From contig NZ_PJZI01000001.1 in the NCBI RefSeq assembly GCF_002858805.1, forward strand, positions 248,001 to 312,000: a stretch of DNA of 64,000 bases, written 5' to 3'. This stretch comes from Chimaeribacter arupi (GTDB lineage: Bacteria > Pseudomonadota > Gammaproteobacteria > Enterobacterales > Enterobacteriaceae). The notes under the pieces were generated by a model that worked only from the letters and a program-made list of their open reading frames with translations, had not been told where the DNA came from and ran no database searches. The position numbers were made by a program, and so were the translations under genes. Positions 43,929 through 54,584 of the stretch are shown piece by piece. Every line of letters begins with the position of its first letter. The first letter of the stretch is position 1.

Positions 43929-45179
43929 ATGAAGTTTTCACGTTTTGGCGAAAAATTTACCCGGTTCTCCGGCATCACCCGCCTGATGGGCGATATGAAT
44001 GACGGCCTGCGTACGCCGGGCGCGGTGATGCTGGGCGGCGGCAACCCCGCGCAGATCCCGGAGATGCAAACCTATTTCCAGCAGTTGTTTGACGAGATGC
44101 TGGCGCAGGGCAAGCTGAATGAGGCGCTGTGTAACTATGACGGCCCCCAGGGCAAGGATGCGCTGCTGCGCGCCCTGTCCGGCATGTTGCGTGAGGAGCT
44201 GGGCTGGGAGATCTCTCCGAAAAATATCGCCCTGACCAACGGCAGCCAGAGCGCCTTCTTCTACCTGTTTAATCTGTTTGCCGGTCGCCGTGCTGACGGC
44301 AGCATGGGCCGCGTGCTGTTCCCGCTCGCGCCGGAATACCTCGGTTATGCCGATGCCGGGCTGGATGAAGACCTGTTCGTCTCGACCAAACCCACCATCG
44401 AACTGCTGCCGGGCGGCATGTTTAAATACCACGTCGATTTTGATCATCTGAACATCACCGATGACATCGGCGTGATTTGCGTTTCCCGCCCCACCAACCC
44501 CACCGGCAATGTGCTGACCGATGAGGAGCTGATCCGCCTGGATGCGCTGGCGCAACAGCACGATGTGCCGCTGCTGATTGATAACGCCTACGGCGTGCCG
44601 TTCCCCGGCATTATCTTCAGTGAGGCCACGCCGTTGTGGAACCCGAATACCATTCTCTGCATGAGCCTGTCGAAACTCGGCCTGCCCGGCGCGCGCTGCG
44701 GCATCGTGATCGCCGATGAGAAAGTGATCACCGCCATCAGCAATATGAACGGCATCATCAGCCTGGCACCGGGCGGCATCGGCCCGGCGATTGCCACGGA
44801 GATGATTGAGCGCGGCGATCTGCTGCGCCTGTCAGAGGAGGTGATCCGCCCGTTCTACTTCGAACGTGTCCACCACACGATTGAGATTTTGCGCCGTTAC
44901 CTGCCGGAAGAGCGCTGCCTGATCCATAAACCGGAAGGGGCGATTTTCCTCTGGCTCTGGTTCAAAGACCTGCCGATCACCACCGAAACCCTCTACCAGC
45001 GCCTGAAGCAGCGCGGGGTGCTGATGGTGCCGGGCAACTACTTCTTCCCCGGCCTGGCGCATGAATGGCCGCATACCCACCAGTGTATGCGCATGAACTA
45101 TGTGCCGGACCCGGCGGTCATCGAGCGCGGTGTCGCGATCCTGGCCGAAGAAGTGGCGCGCGCCCACGCAGAAGGCTGA
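43929..45179 (+). CDS. avtA: Valine-pyruvate aminotransferase AvtA
   Basis: A 416-residue PLP-dependent fold-type I aminotransferase that makes alanine and 2-ketoisovalerate from valine and pyruvate. The PLP lysine is in MSLSKLGLPGARCG, the Asp/Tyr contact in LLIDNAYGVPFPG and the C-terminal Arg region in CMRMNYVPD. Length is as in E. coli (417), where it also neighbours malS. It has a strong terminator of its own. Confidence 0.96.
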   Translation: MKFSRFGEKFTRFSGITRLMGDMNDGLRTPGAVMLGGGNPAQIPEMQTYFQQLFDEMLAQGKLNEALCNYDGPQGKDALLRALSGMLREELGWEISPKNIALTNGSQSAFFYLFNLFAGRRADGSMGRVLFPLAPEYLGYADAGLDEDLFVSTKPTIELLPGGMFKYHVDFDHLNITDDIGVICVSRPTNPTGNVLTDEELIRLDALAQQHDVPLLIDNAYGVPFPGIIFSEATPLWNPNTILCMSLSKLGLPGARCGIVIADEKVITAISNMNGIISLAPGGIGPAIATEMIERGDLLRLSEEVIRPFYFERVHHTIEILRRYLPEERCLIHKPEGAIFLWLWFKDLPITTETLYQRLKQRGVLMVPGNYFFPGLAHEWPHTHQCMRMNYVPDPAVIERGVAILAEEVARAHAEG

Positions 45180-45186
45180 TAGCCAT

Positions 45187-45220
45187 AAAAAAGGGAGAGC
45201 CAGAGGCTCTCCCTTTTTTT
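45187..45220 (+). terminator. Terminator of avtA
   Basis: A 15-bp stem (six A plus GGGAGAGCC pairing with GGCTCTCCC and T-run), AGA loop, seven T. It can also stop transcription from ibpB on the other strand. Confidence 0.9.
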
Positions 45221-45249
45221 ACGCGCGTGTTAACGGCAACGGTGCGGCA

Positions 45250-45696
45250 TCAGCTCTGCTGGTTTTCCAGCGCCGGGCGGCTGGTGCTGTTACCGATGGC
45301 AATGCGCTGCGGCTGAAGTTCAGCCGGGACTTCGCGCACCAGGTCGATATGCAGCAAGCCGTTGGTGAACTCCGCCTGCGTGACCTGCATATGCTCAGCC
45401 AGCGTAAAGCTCAGGCTGAACTCTTTGCAAATCAGCCCCTGATGCAGGTACTGCACCTCTTTTTTCGGGGGCGTCGGCGTGCCGCGCACGGTCAGCCGTG
45501 GGCCTTCGACTTCAATATCCAGCTCATCCTGTTTGAAGCCGGCCAGCGCCAGCGAAATGCGGTAGTGGTTGTCATCGCTTTTTTCGATGTTATAGGGCGG
45601 GAAGCCCTGGGCATCCGGGCCGCCCTGCATGGAGCTGGCCAGTTTGTCGAAGCCAATCCACTGACGCAGTAAAGGGGACAGATCGTAATTACGCAT
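45250..45696 (-). CDS. ibpB: Small heat shock protein IbpB
   Basis: A 148-residue alpha-crystallin family chaperone. The N-terminus [21 protein letters not shown], the crystallin core ([22 protein letters not shown]) and the conserved C-terminal IAI motif (QRIAIGN) match E. coli IbpB. It binds aggregating proteins for DnaK/ClpB with IbpA. AAGGAG stands 7 nt before the ATG and is part of a ROSE-like hairpin. It is second in the ibpA-ibpB operon. Confidence 0.96.
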   Translation of the reverse strand: MRNYDLSPLLRQWIGFDKLASSMQGGPDAQGFPPYNIEKSDDNHYRISLALAGFKQDELDIEVEGPRLTVRGTPTPPKKEVQYLHQGLICKEFSLSFTLAEHMQVTQAEFTNGLLHIDLVREVPAELQPQRIAIGNSTSRPALENQQS

Positions 45697-45775
45697 ACTA
45701 AAACTCCTTCTATGAAGCGAGATAATATTCCCGGCGAACCGGGCAGCCTCCTGACGGCAGGCTGTAAGGGAAAAA
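45697..45775 (-). promoter_or_regulatory. ROSE-like RNA thermometer before ibpB
   Basis: The minus-strand leader has two GC hairpins, then TCGCTTC-ATA-GAAGGAG, in which a UCGCU box pairs over the ribosome site. This is the arrangement of ROSE elements that melt on heat shock. Confidence 0.65.
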
Positions 45776-45878
45776 GGGGGCAGTGATACCCGGTTTTCAG
45801 GGTGAATTAATTCACGATGAAATTAACTCACCGCAATGTCATCACTATGTCATATATATTAAGTAAACCTTTTGGGGC

Positions 45879-46289
45879 TTATTTAATTTCGATCCGGCGT
45901 GGTTTCAGGGTTTCCGGTACAATACGTTCCAGATCGATAAACAGTAACCCGTTTTCCAGATTGGCGCCTTTTACCTGAATATGTTCTGCCAGCTGGAATT
46001 TGCGCTCGAAATTGCGTTCGGCAATGCCCTGATATAAATAGGTACGATCCGCCGGCGGGTTGGCGCGCGCGCCTTTCACCACCAGCAGGTTGTCATGGGC
46101 GGTGATATCCAGCTCGTTGTCAGCAAAACCGGCGACCGCAATAGCGATGCGATAATGGTTTTCATCCACCAGCTCAACGTTGTAAGGTGGGTAGCCGCCG
46201 CCCTGATTCTGGCCGGACTCAATCAAATTAAACAGGCGGTCAAAGCCGATGGCGGAACGGTATAACGGGGCAAGATCATAATTACGCAT
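45879..46289 (-). CDS. ibpA: Small heat shock protein IbpA
   Basis: A 136-residue alpha-crystallin family holdase, almost the same as E. coli IbpA ([21 protein letters not shown], then [20 protein letters not shown]-terminal motif RRIEIK). First gene of the operon, preceded by a sigma-32-type promoter and a ROSE-like thermometer that hides the AGGAGA ribosome site. It is separated from ibpB by a 182-nt spacer. Confidence 0.97.
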   Translation of the reverse strand: MRNYDLAPLYRSAIGFDRLFNLIESGQNQGGGYPPYNVELVDENHYRIAIAVAGFADNELDITAHDNLLVVKGARANPPADRTYLYQGIAERNFERKFQLAEHIQVKGANLENGLLFIDLERIVPETLKPRRIEIK

Positions 46290-46383
46290 TTTCTTCTCCT
46301 GACAGGCAGCGAGTGAATAAAAAGCCTTCCGGTTGGACAGGCTGCGGTGTGAATACCCTGACGGCGTACTCTTTTCCTACCGC
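46290..46383 (-). promoter_or_regulatory. ROSE-like RNA thermometer before ibpA
   Basis: The about 95-nt leader ends in TCGCTGCC-TGTC-AGGAGA, with the U(U/C)GCU box facing the Shine-Dalgarno as in known ROSE elements of enterobacterial ibpA. Upstream parts form further hairpins. Confidence 0.7.
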
Positions 46384-46389
46384 AATAAT

Positions 46390-46418
46390 AAAATGGTGTC
46401 AGCGCCACGCTTTTCAAG
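46390..46418 (-). promoter_or_regulatory. Sigma-32 heat shock promoter of ibpA
   Basis: On the minus strand CTTGAAA (46418-46412) is followed after 13 nt by CACCATTTT, close to the sigma-32 consensus CTTGAAA and CCCCATNT. Confidence 0.75.
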
Positions 46419-46612
46419 ATCATTTTTTTACTTTTTTTTGCCGCTTTTTTTGTCCTGCGCAAAACAACCCGGCGAAATCTGCCTGATGATTTACACTGAA
46501 ATGAGACGACCGCCACAGTGCCTATGTGTGAGCACTTCAACAAGAGCGGACTAATGCTATAAGTCTGTCAACACAGCAGACATACCAGCACGCAGCATGG
46601 GATGGGTTTACT
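46419..46612. other. Divergent region upstream of the ibpA promoter and yidQ
   Basis: Together with the ibpA leader this makes a 323-bp stretch without genes. Besides the heat shock promoter it holds only AT-rich sequence (T-rich tract 46420-46455) expected to contain the yidQ promoter. Confidence 0.5.
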
Positions 46613-46954
46613 ATGATAAGAACAGCATTATTGCCGATAGCAACCGGCTGGGCATTGATGGCCACTGCCGGCTGCTCCAGCGTAATGAGCCATACCGGCG
46701 CCGATCAGGGGTATTACCCCGGCACCCGCGCCAACGTGGAAATGATGAAAAGTGACGAGACCAGTTGGGCGCTGACGCCGCTGCTGGCCGTTGACCTGCC
46801 GTTCAGCGCCGTCGCCGACACGCTGATGCTGCCGTATGACTACTACCGCGCCGGGCGGGACAAAGCCCCCGATTCGCCGCGTGAACGCATTCGCCAGAGC
46901 GAAGCCCGAACCCTGGCGACCAGCGGTGCCACCCAGGTTGCCGTGGCACCCTGA
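46613..46954 (+). CDS. yidQ: DUF1375 lipoprotein YidQ
   Basis: A 113-residue lipoprotein. The leader ends in the lipobox TAGC (Cys21); SSVMSHTGADQGYYPGTR and the DLPFSAVADTLMLPYDYYR segment are characteristic of YidQ/DUF1375. Function is unknown. It is divergent from ibpA, as in E. coli, and convergent with yidR across a strong bidirectional terminator. Confidence 0.92.
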   Translation: MIRTALLPIATGWALMATAGCSSVMSHTGADQGYYPGTRANVEMMKSDETSWALTPLLAVDLPFSAVADTLMLPYDYYRAGRDKAPDSPRERIRQSEARTLATSGATQVAVAP

Positions 46955-46973
46955 GGGACGGGGCCAGCGCGTT

Positions 46974-47009
46974 AAAAGGCCGGGGATCGGCACGACTCCC
47001 CGGCCTTTT
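46974..47009. terminator. Bidirectional terminator yidQ/yidR
   Basis: A perfect 12-bp stem (AAAAGGCCGGGG / CCCCGGCCTTTT) with a 12-nt loop between the two stop codons. Confidence 0.85.
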
Positions 47010-47014
47010 GCTGT

Positions 47015-48295
47015 TCAGTGAACGTCGGTAACAAACAACTGCGCACGGCCGTCAAGGTTACGCATAAATGCCACCCGGTTGCCGTCCGGCGAGATCACCA
47101 CTGCGTCACCCAACGGCGGCGCCTCAGTGCGTGCGGTCAGCCGTGACATTGCACCGGTGACGGCATCGCACAGCATTACGCTGTTATCACAGATCAGGGC
47201 CAGCTTTTTGCCGTCTGCCCGCCAGCTGAACGCCGATTGGATCGGGTGCGGGCCGTGGGTAATCTGGCGCGGTTCGCCGCCATTCGGGGAGATACCCCAT
47301 ACCTGCACCACACCCTGCGCATCTTTCATCAGAAACGCAATCTCACTGCCGTCCGGCGATGCCCGCAGCCAATGGCGCGGCTGGCTGACCACGCCGGGAA
47401 AGGCACGCCCGGTGGTAAAGGTCAGCCGCCGTTGCATGACCCCACGCGGCGGGGCCGGCATCGCGGTTTCCGTGCCCTGCAACGGAATGTCACCGGCGTG
47501 GGCCAGGTCGGCATCGTTCTCCGGCAAATCCACCACAAACACTTCCGGCACTTTCTCACCTGACGGCGCGCGGGTATCGCCGATAAACGCCAATGCCCAA
47601 CGCTGGCGGCGGCCATCCTGTTTCACATAGCCCTCCCGGCCGATCCACCCCTCCTCGTAAGCGCGGCTAATCTCATCGCTGCCGGGCTGGGGTTGCGGCG
47701 TGGTGCGGCTCACCAGCACACAAAAGTGGCTGCCGTCATACTCGCGCGGGTGGTGTTTTGCCGGGGCAACCGCATGCAGCGGCACGGCAATGCCGACGTT
47801 GCGTAAATCCAGCGCCGGATCGCGCATATGCAGCACATGATCGTTATAGGTAAAACTGAGGCGGCTGCCGTCCGGGCTGAAAACATGCACATGGCTGCCG
47901 CCGCGTAATGCGCCGGGCGTATAGGGCGCAGTGATGCTCAGGGCATCCAGCGTGACGGCTTCGCTGCGATCCGGCTCACTGACAATCACACCGCGCCGGT
48001 GGTGGAAATCGTAACGCCATTCGCTGTCCGGTCGTTCCGGGCCGTGGATAAAGGCGTACCGGGCCGGTGCGTCCGGGCTGACTGTGACGACGCCGACATG
48101 CGCACCGTCACGCGCGGTATAGATAACCTCCGTGTTACCGTTCGTCACGTTAACCCGTTCAATCGTCAGCCCAGTAAACTCCCCGCCATGGGGGCGGACG
48201 TCATACACCAGCCACTGGCTGTCGGGTGTCCAGACATTGATATTGGTCAGTTGATGGCCGCGGTCATCAAAGGTCAATTGCGTTTCATTTGCCAC
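47015..48295 (-). CDS. yidR: Beta-propeller protein YidR (DUF3748)
   Basis: A 426-residue protein with TolB/WD-like repeats: TPDSQWLVYDVR, FSPDGSRLSFTYNDH, ASPDGSEIAFLM and SPDGNRVAFMR mark successive blades. It matches E. coli YidR across its length, with a short insert near residue 230. The function of YidR is unknown; the fold resembles oligogalacturonate lyase-type propellers, and some databases name relatives so. The start codon is GTG, with AGGAA 7 nt upstream. Confidence 0.9.
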   Translation of the reverse strand: MANETQLTFDDRGHQLTNINVWTPDSQWLVYDVRPHGGEFTGLTIERVNVTNGNTEVIYTARDGAHVGVVTVSPDAPARYAFIHGPERPDSEWRYDFHHRRGVIVSEPDRSEAVTLDALSITAPYTPGALRGGSHVHVFSPDGSRLSFTYNDHVLHMRDPALDLRNVGIAVPLHAVAPAKHHPREYDGSHFCVLVSRTTPQPQPGSDEISRAYEEGWIGREGYVKQDGRRQRWALAFIGDTRAPSGEKVPEVFVVDLPENDADLAHAGDIPLQGTETAMPAPPRGVMQRRLTFTTGRAFPGVVSQPRHWLRASPDGSEIAFLMKDAQGVVQVWGISPNGGEPRQITHGPHPIQSAFSWRADGKKLALICDNSVMLCDAVTGAMSRLTARTEAPPLGDAVVISPDGNRVAFMRNLDGRAQLFVTDVH

Positions 48296-48529
48296 GATAG
48301 TGTTCCTGTTGCGCGTATAGCGTCAGGTTAACCGATCCTGCGGGCGCTGCAAGATAAGGGGAGATTCCGGATAGAGGCATTGTCAGGAAATATAGGTTTC
48401 ACATGCAATATACCGGCAACGATATATAAATAAAATCCTAAATAATCAAAATGTTGTGCAGAAAAAAGAAAGGCGTATGCTACCGGCGGGTGCCTGGACA
48501 TGTCTGTTCCGGGCCATCCGGTGCAGACA

Positions 48530-48584
48530 AAGAAAAGGCCCCACTCGACGTTAATCTAAGTGAGGCCTATCTGTATGCTTGAAC
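48530..48584 (-). ncRNA. sok: Sok antisense RNA
   Basis: A minus-strand promoter TTGCCT-N17-TAACCT (48619 to 48591) places the start near 48584. The RNA ends in a hairpin (AGGCCTCACT pairing with AGTGGGGCCT, one mismatch) followed by TTTTCTTT, giving about 55 nt. It covers the mok start codon at 48575, as Sok RNAs do to block mok and thus hok translation. Confidence 0.75.
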
Positions 48585-48742
48585 AACATCAGGTTAGCCT
48601 TTTACCCGCCGCGAGGCAAGGAATCGGAGGCCAATATGCTGCAAAAAAGTGGGGTTATTTGTGTGATCGTTATCTGTATCACCCTATTGATATTTATATG
48701 GATAACGCGCAGTTCGCTCTGCGAAGTGCGGATCAACAATAA
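48575..48742 (+). CDS. mok: Mok, overlapping regulatory frame of hok
   Basis: A 55-codon frame that starts 61 nt before hok and runs through most of it in another reading frame. GAGG stands 9 nt before its ATG. In hok systems translation of mok opens the hok ribosome site, and Sok RNA silences mok. The peptide itself has no expected function. It is assigned from its overlap and from the Sok gene opposite its start. Confidence 0.65.
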   Translation: MLEQHQVSLLPAARQGIGGQYAAKKWGYLCDRYLYHPIDIYMDNAQFALRSADQQ

Positions 48743-48782
48743 CGATATCAACGTTGCAGTCATCCTGGACTACGAATCCTGA
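48636..48782 (+). CDS. hok: Hok-family membrane toxin
   Basis: A 48-residue type I toxin. An N-terminal hydrophobic helix (VICVIVICITLLIFIWI) is followed by the family signature SLCEV and the C-terminal ILDYES, where Hok proteins have VLAYES. Hok depolarises the inner membrane. CGGAGG stands 5 nt before the ATG. An in-frame extension to 48579 lacks a ribosome site and overlaps the mok start. A strong terminator shared with yidA follows. The locus looks complete and intact, with mok and sok in the usual places. Confidence 0.85.
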   Translation: MLQKSGVICVIVICITLLIFIWITRSSLCEVRINNNDINVAVILDYES

Positions 48783-48854
48783 GGGTAAGGCAACCGGGGC
48801 GGGCATGTGTCCGCCCCTTCGTTGCGACGCATCGCTGCCATGCACCCTTTCAAC

Positions 48855-48878
48855 AAGCCCGCTTCGGCGGGCTTTTTT
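48855..48878 (+). terminator. Terminator of hok
   Basis: AAGCCCGC-TTCG-GCGGGCTT followed by a T-run that ends at the yidA stop codon. Confidence 0.9.
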
Positions 48879-49693
48879 CAGGCGTTCAGCACGAATTTTT
48901 CAATCGCATACGCGACACCGTCTTCCGTGTTGTTTTTGGTGATATATTGCGCGGATTCTTTCACTTTATCGATCGCGTTGCCCATCGCGACCCCCAGCCC
49001 GGCATATTGCAGCATCGCAATATCATTTTCCTGATCGCCCAGCGTCATAATGTTTTCACGTGGAATATTGAGTGTCTGCGCCAGCGCCTTCACGCCCTCG
49101 CCTTTATTGACGCGCTTATTCAGGATTTCGAGGTAGTATTCCGCGCTTTTCATGATGGTATAGCGTGCTTTGACCTCGTCCGGGATACGGCGGATCGCAT
49201 CATCCAGAATCTCCGGCTCATCAATCATCATCACTTTCGGGAAGGTGAGTGAGCGGTCCATCTCCTCGACACTGCGGTATTTAAACGGCATACCGGTCAG
49301 GTTAGCCTCAAACACCGTATAGCGGCTGATGTCTTTGTTGGCGGTATAGAGCGTGGAGTGGGTCAGCGCGTGGTAATGCACGCCCAGCTCACGCGACAGG
49401 TTTTCGAAGAACAGATAGTCATCGAAAGAGAGGGTGACTTCTGCCACACACTCCCCATTAATCGCGCGCTGCACCAGGGCCCCGTTATTGGTGATGCAGT
49501 ATTCCCCCTCTTCCTGCAAATTCAGTTGCATCAGGTAACGCTCAACACCGATGTAGGGGCGGCCGGTGGCCAGAACAACCCGGACGCCCTGTTTACGGGC
49601 GGCAGCTATGGCCTGCTTCACGGCCGGGGTCACTTCATGCTGCGGGTTGAGCAGCGTGCCGTCCATATCGATTGCGATTAATTCAATAGCCAT
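48878..49693 (-). CDS. yidA: Sugar phosphatase YidA (HAD family)
   Basis: A 271-residue Cof-type HAD phosphatase that acts on sugar phosphates such as erythrose 4-phosphate and alpha-glucose 1-phosphate. Motif I is IDMDGTLL (Asp nucleophile and Asp acid/base), motif II VLATGRPY, and motif IV MTLGDQENDIAML. A type C2 cap lies between. Length is as in E. coli (270). Confidence 0.95.
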   Translation of the reverse strand: MAIELIAIDMDGTLLNPQHEVTPAVKQAIAAARKQGVRVVLATGRPYIGVERYLMQLNLQEEGEYCITNNGALVQRAINGECVAEVTLSFDDYLFFENLSRELGVHYHALTHSTLYTANKDISRYTVFEANLTGMPFKYRSVEEMDRSLTFPKVMMIDEPEILDDAIRRIPDEVKARYTIMKSAEYYLEILNKRVNKGEGVKALAQTLNIPRENIMTLGDQENDIAMLQYAGLGVAMGNAIDKVKESAQYITKNNTEDGVAYAIEKFVLNA

Positions 49694-49779
49694 AGCATCC
49701 TCAGTGTCAGGGAAAGGTAGTGCGTCATGCTAACGTGATTAAGCGCACATTAATAGAACAGCGCTGCACGCGTTTTTCT

Positions 49780-49816
49780 GAAAAAAAAATCCGGCCGCAG
49801 TGACCTGGGCCGGATT
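49780..49816 (-). terminator. Terminator of gyrB
   Basis: A perfect 9-bp stem (AATCCGGCC / GGCCGGATT) with an 11-nt loop, followed on the minus strand by a run of more than seven T. Confidence 0.85.
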
Positions 49817-49872
49817 AGTTTTTCGCGCATGGGGAAAGCAATCAGAAAACAATCGCTTACTGCTGCCAGAAA

Positions 49873-52296
<2,424 letters not shown>

Positions 52297-52306
52297 TCAC
52301 TCATTT

Positions 52307-53395
52307 TTAGTCCTGTGGTTGAACGGTTATTTTACCCTGTTCTACGCGGAACATCTTGCCCTTTTCACCTGCCATATCGGTTACTTGCTCAGCGCTGACG
52401 GCGCTGACAAAGACCTGGGCCTGGGTCGCTTTCAGGCGTTGTGCCAGAAGGCGGCGACGGTCGGTGTCGAGTTCAGAGGCAAAATCGTCAATCAGATACA
52501 GGCAACGCCGCCCGTTCTGTCGGGTGAGGAACTCACCCTGCGCCAGCCGCAGCGCGCACATCAACAGCTTAAGCTGGCCGCGGGAAAGCAGGTCTTCTAC
52601 CGGGGTGCCCTCCGCGCGGATGCGGAAGTCGGCCTTGTGCGGGCCAACGGCGGTATAGGTGAGCGCCCGGTCACGCTCGAACTGCCGCGCCAGCAGCTCT
52701 GCATAGTCGCTCTCTTTATCCCAGCCGCGCTGGAAAGAGAAACTCAGGGCAAACTCCGGCAGGAACTGCGCGCATGTGGCGGTAATGTCGGCGGCGATGG
52801 CGTCACTGTAGGCCGCGCGCCATTCGCTGATGCGCTCCGCCAGCGGCACCAGCTCTTGATCCCAGGCGCGCAGCTGTGAATAACGGCTGACCTGGCGCAG
52901 CGCGGCGTTGCGCTGCTTGAGCAGCCGTTTCAGGTTGCTCCAGGCCTGGAAAAAACCGGGATCGTTATGGAAACAGCCCCAGTCGAGGAAAGCGCGCCGG
53001 TACTTTGGCCCGCCGTTCAGCAGGGTAAACCCTTCAGGCGTGATCAGCTGCATCGGCAACAGGTGCGCCAGCTCCGCCACTTTATGGCCGTCACCGCCGT
53101 CGATACGGACTTTGGTGTCGCCCTGGCGGCTTTTCGCCAGCCCCACCGCCACTTCGCGCTCACCGCCGGTGTCGATCCGCCCGTGCAGCACAAACTCCGG
53201 CTGGTCGTGGCGGATCACCCGTCCGGCTTGCAAGCTGCGGAACGCGCGCCCGTGCCCCAGCGTATAGACCGCTTCCAGCACGCTGGTTTTACCGCTGCCG
53301 TTGGCCCCAACCAGAAAGTTGAAGCCGGCATCCAGCGGCAGGTCTGCCGATTCGATATTGCGGAAGTCTTTAATCAGGAGGCGCGTCAAAGCCAT
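52307..53395 (-). CDS. recF: DNA replication and repair protein RecF
   Basis: A 362-residue SMC-like ATPase that loads RecA at gapped DNA with RecO and RecR. Walker A is GANGSGKTS, the signature motif LSRGQLK and Walker [13 protein letters not shown]. Start chosen at the ATG giving [13 protein letters not shown] as in E. coli. The frame is open 4 codons further upstream. It lies between dnaN and gyrB in the replication operon. Confidence 0.98.
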   Translation of the reverse strand: MALTRLLIKDFRNIESADLPLDAGFNFLVGANGSGKTSVLEAVYTLGHGRAFRSLQAGRVIRHDQPEFVLHGRIDTGGEREVAVGLAKSRQGDTKVRIDGGDGHKVAELAHLLPMQLITPEGFTLLNGGPKYRRAFLDWGCFHNDPGFFQAWSNLKRLLKQRNAALRQVSRYSQLRAWDQELVPLAERISEWRAAYSDAIAADITATCAQFLPEFALSFSFQRGWDKESDYAELLARQFERDRALTYTAVGPHKADFRIRAEGTPVEDLLSRGQLKLLMCALRLAQGEFLTRQNGRRCLYLIDDFASELDTDRRRLLAQRLKATQAQVFVSAVSAEQVTDMAGEKGKMFRVEQGKITVQPQD

Positions 53396-53479
53396 GTCAT
53401 CGGGCAACCACTGTGGTGGCAGAGGTCACGCCGTGACCTCTGCCGGTTTCAGGAATAGATATGGGGGCAAAATGACCAA

Positions 53480-54580
53480 TTACAAGCGCATTGGCATGAC
53501 AACGTAGGCCGCTGCCTGGCTGGCGTCATCCTCAATCTGTACGCTGGATACGGAGTCCGTGAGCAGCAGGCGCACGTTCTCGCACTTCAGTGCGTTGAGC
53601 ACATCCAGCACGTAGCTGACGTTGAAGCCGATCTCCATCTCGGTGCCGTCATAGATGACATCCAGAATCTCTTCCGCCTCTTCCTGCTCGGGGTTATTGG
53701 CGGTGATCTTCAGCTGGTTATGGCTGACATACAGCCGCACGCCGCGGAACTTTTCGTTGGAAAGAATAGCGGCACGGGCAAACGCCTGTTTCAGCAGATC
53801 GCAGCCTGCCTGCAGGGTTTTGTCCGGGTTTTTCGGCAATACGCGGCGATAGTCCGGGAAACGGCCATCCACCAGCTTGGAGGTAAAGATGAAATCACCC
53901 ACATGCGCACGGATATTGTTGCTGCCAATCTGCAATTGCAGCGGCGTGTCACCGCCGTCCAGCAGACGCACCAACTCCATGACCCCTTTGCGCGGCACAA
54001 TCACCGAGTGCGACGGCAAAGATTGACCCACCGGCATTGAACACACCGCCAGGCGGTGGCCGTCAGTGGCGACGGTACGCAACTCTTCGTCTTCGGTTTC
54101 GAACAACATACCGTTGAGGTAGTAACGCACATCCTGATGCGCCATCGAGAACTGCGTGGCTTCAATCAGGCGCTTCAGCGTGGCCTGCGGCAGGGTGAAT
54201 TCCACCTCGCTTTGCCAGTCATCCAGGTTGGGGAAATCGGTCGCGGGCAGCGTAGAGAGCGAGAAACGGCTGCGGCCGGAGCGCACCAGCATCCGCTCGC
54301 CGTCCAGCATCACGTTGATCTCCGCGCCTTCCGGCAGGCCCCGGCAGATGTCGAAGAATTTACGTGCCGGTACGGTGGTTGCGCCCGGCTCATGTGCGCC
54401 GGACAGCGCCACGCGCGCCACCATTTCCATTTCCAGGTCGGTACCGGTCAGCAGCAACACGCCGTCCGTGACCTGCAACAGCAGGTTACCCAGAATCGGC
54501 AACGTTGGCCGGCCGCCCAGCGGGCTGCTGACCTGTTGCAACGGTTTTAACAGATGCTCACGTTCAACAATAAATTTCAT
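53480..54580 (-). CDS. dnaN: DNA polymerase III sliding clamp (beta)
   Basis: A 366-residue beta clamp, equal in length to E. coli DnaN, that dimerises around DNA and tethers polymerases. Three clamp domains are readable, the start MKFIVEREHLLKPLQQVSSPLG and the end AAYVVMPMRL are conserved. It begins 4 nt after dnaA. Confidence 0.99.
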   Translation of the reverse strand: MKFIVEREHLLKPLQQVSSPLGGRPTLPILGNLLLQVTDGVLLLTGTDLEMEMVARVALSGAHEPGATTVPARKFFDICRGLPEGAEINVMLDGERMLVRSGRSRFSLSTLPATDFPNLDDWQSEVEFTLPQATLKRLIEATQFSMAHQDVRYYLNGMLFETEDEELRTVATDGHRLAVCSMPVGQSLPSHSVIVPRKGVMELVRLLDGGDTPLQLQIGSNNIRAHVGDFIFTSKLVDGRFPDYRRVLPKNPDKTLQAGCDLLKQAFARAAILSNEKFRGVRLYVSHNQLKITANNPEQEEAEEILDVIYDGTEMEIGFNVSYVLDVLNALKCENVRLLLTDSVSSVQIEDDASQAAAYVVMPMRL

Positions 54581-54584
54581 AGCG

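Noticed and set aside
48579-48635. N-terminal extension of hok
   Set aside because: No ribosome site, and the ATG at 48636 with CGGAGG gives the normal Hok length.
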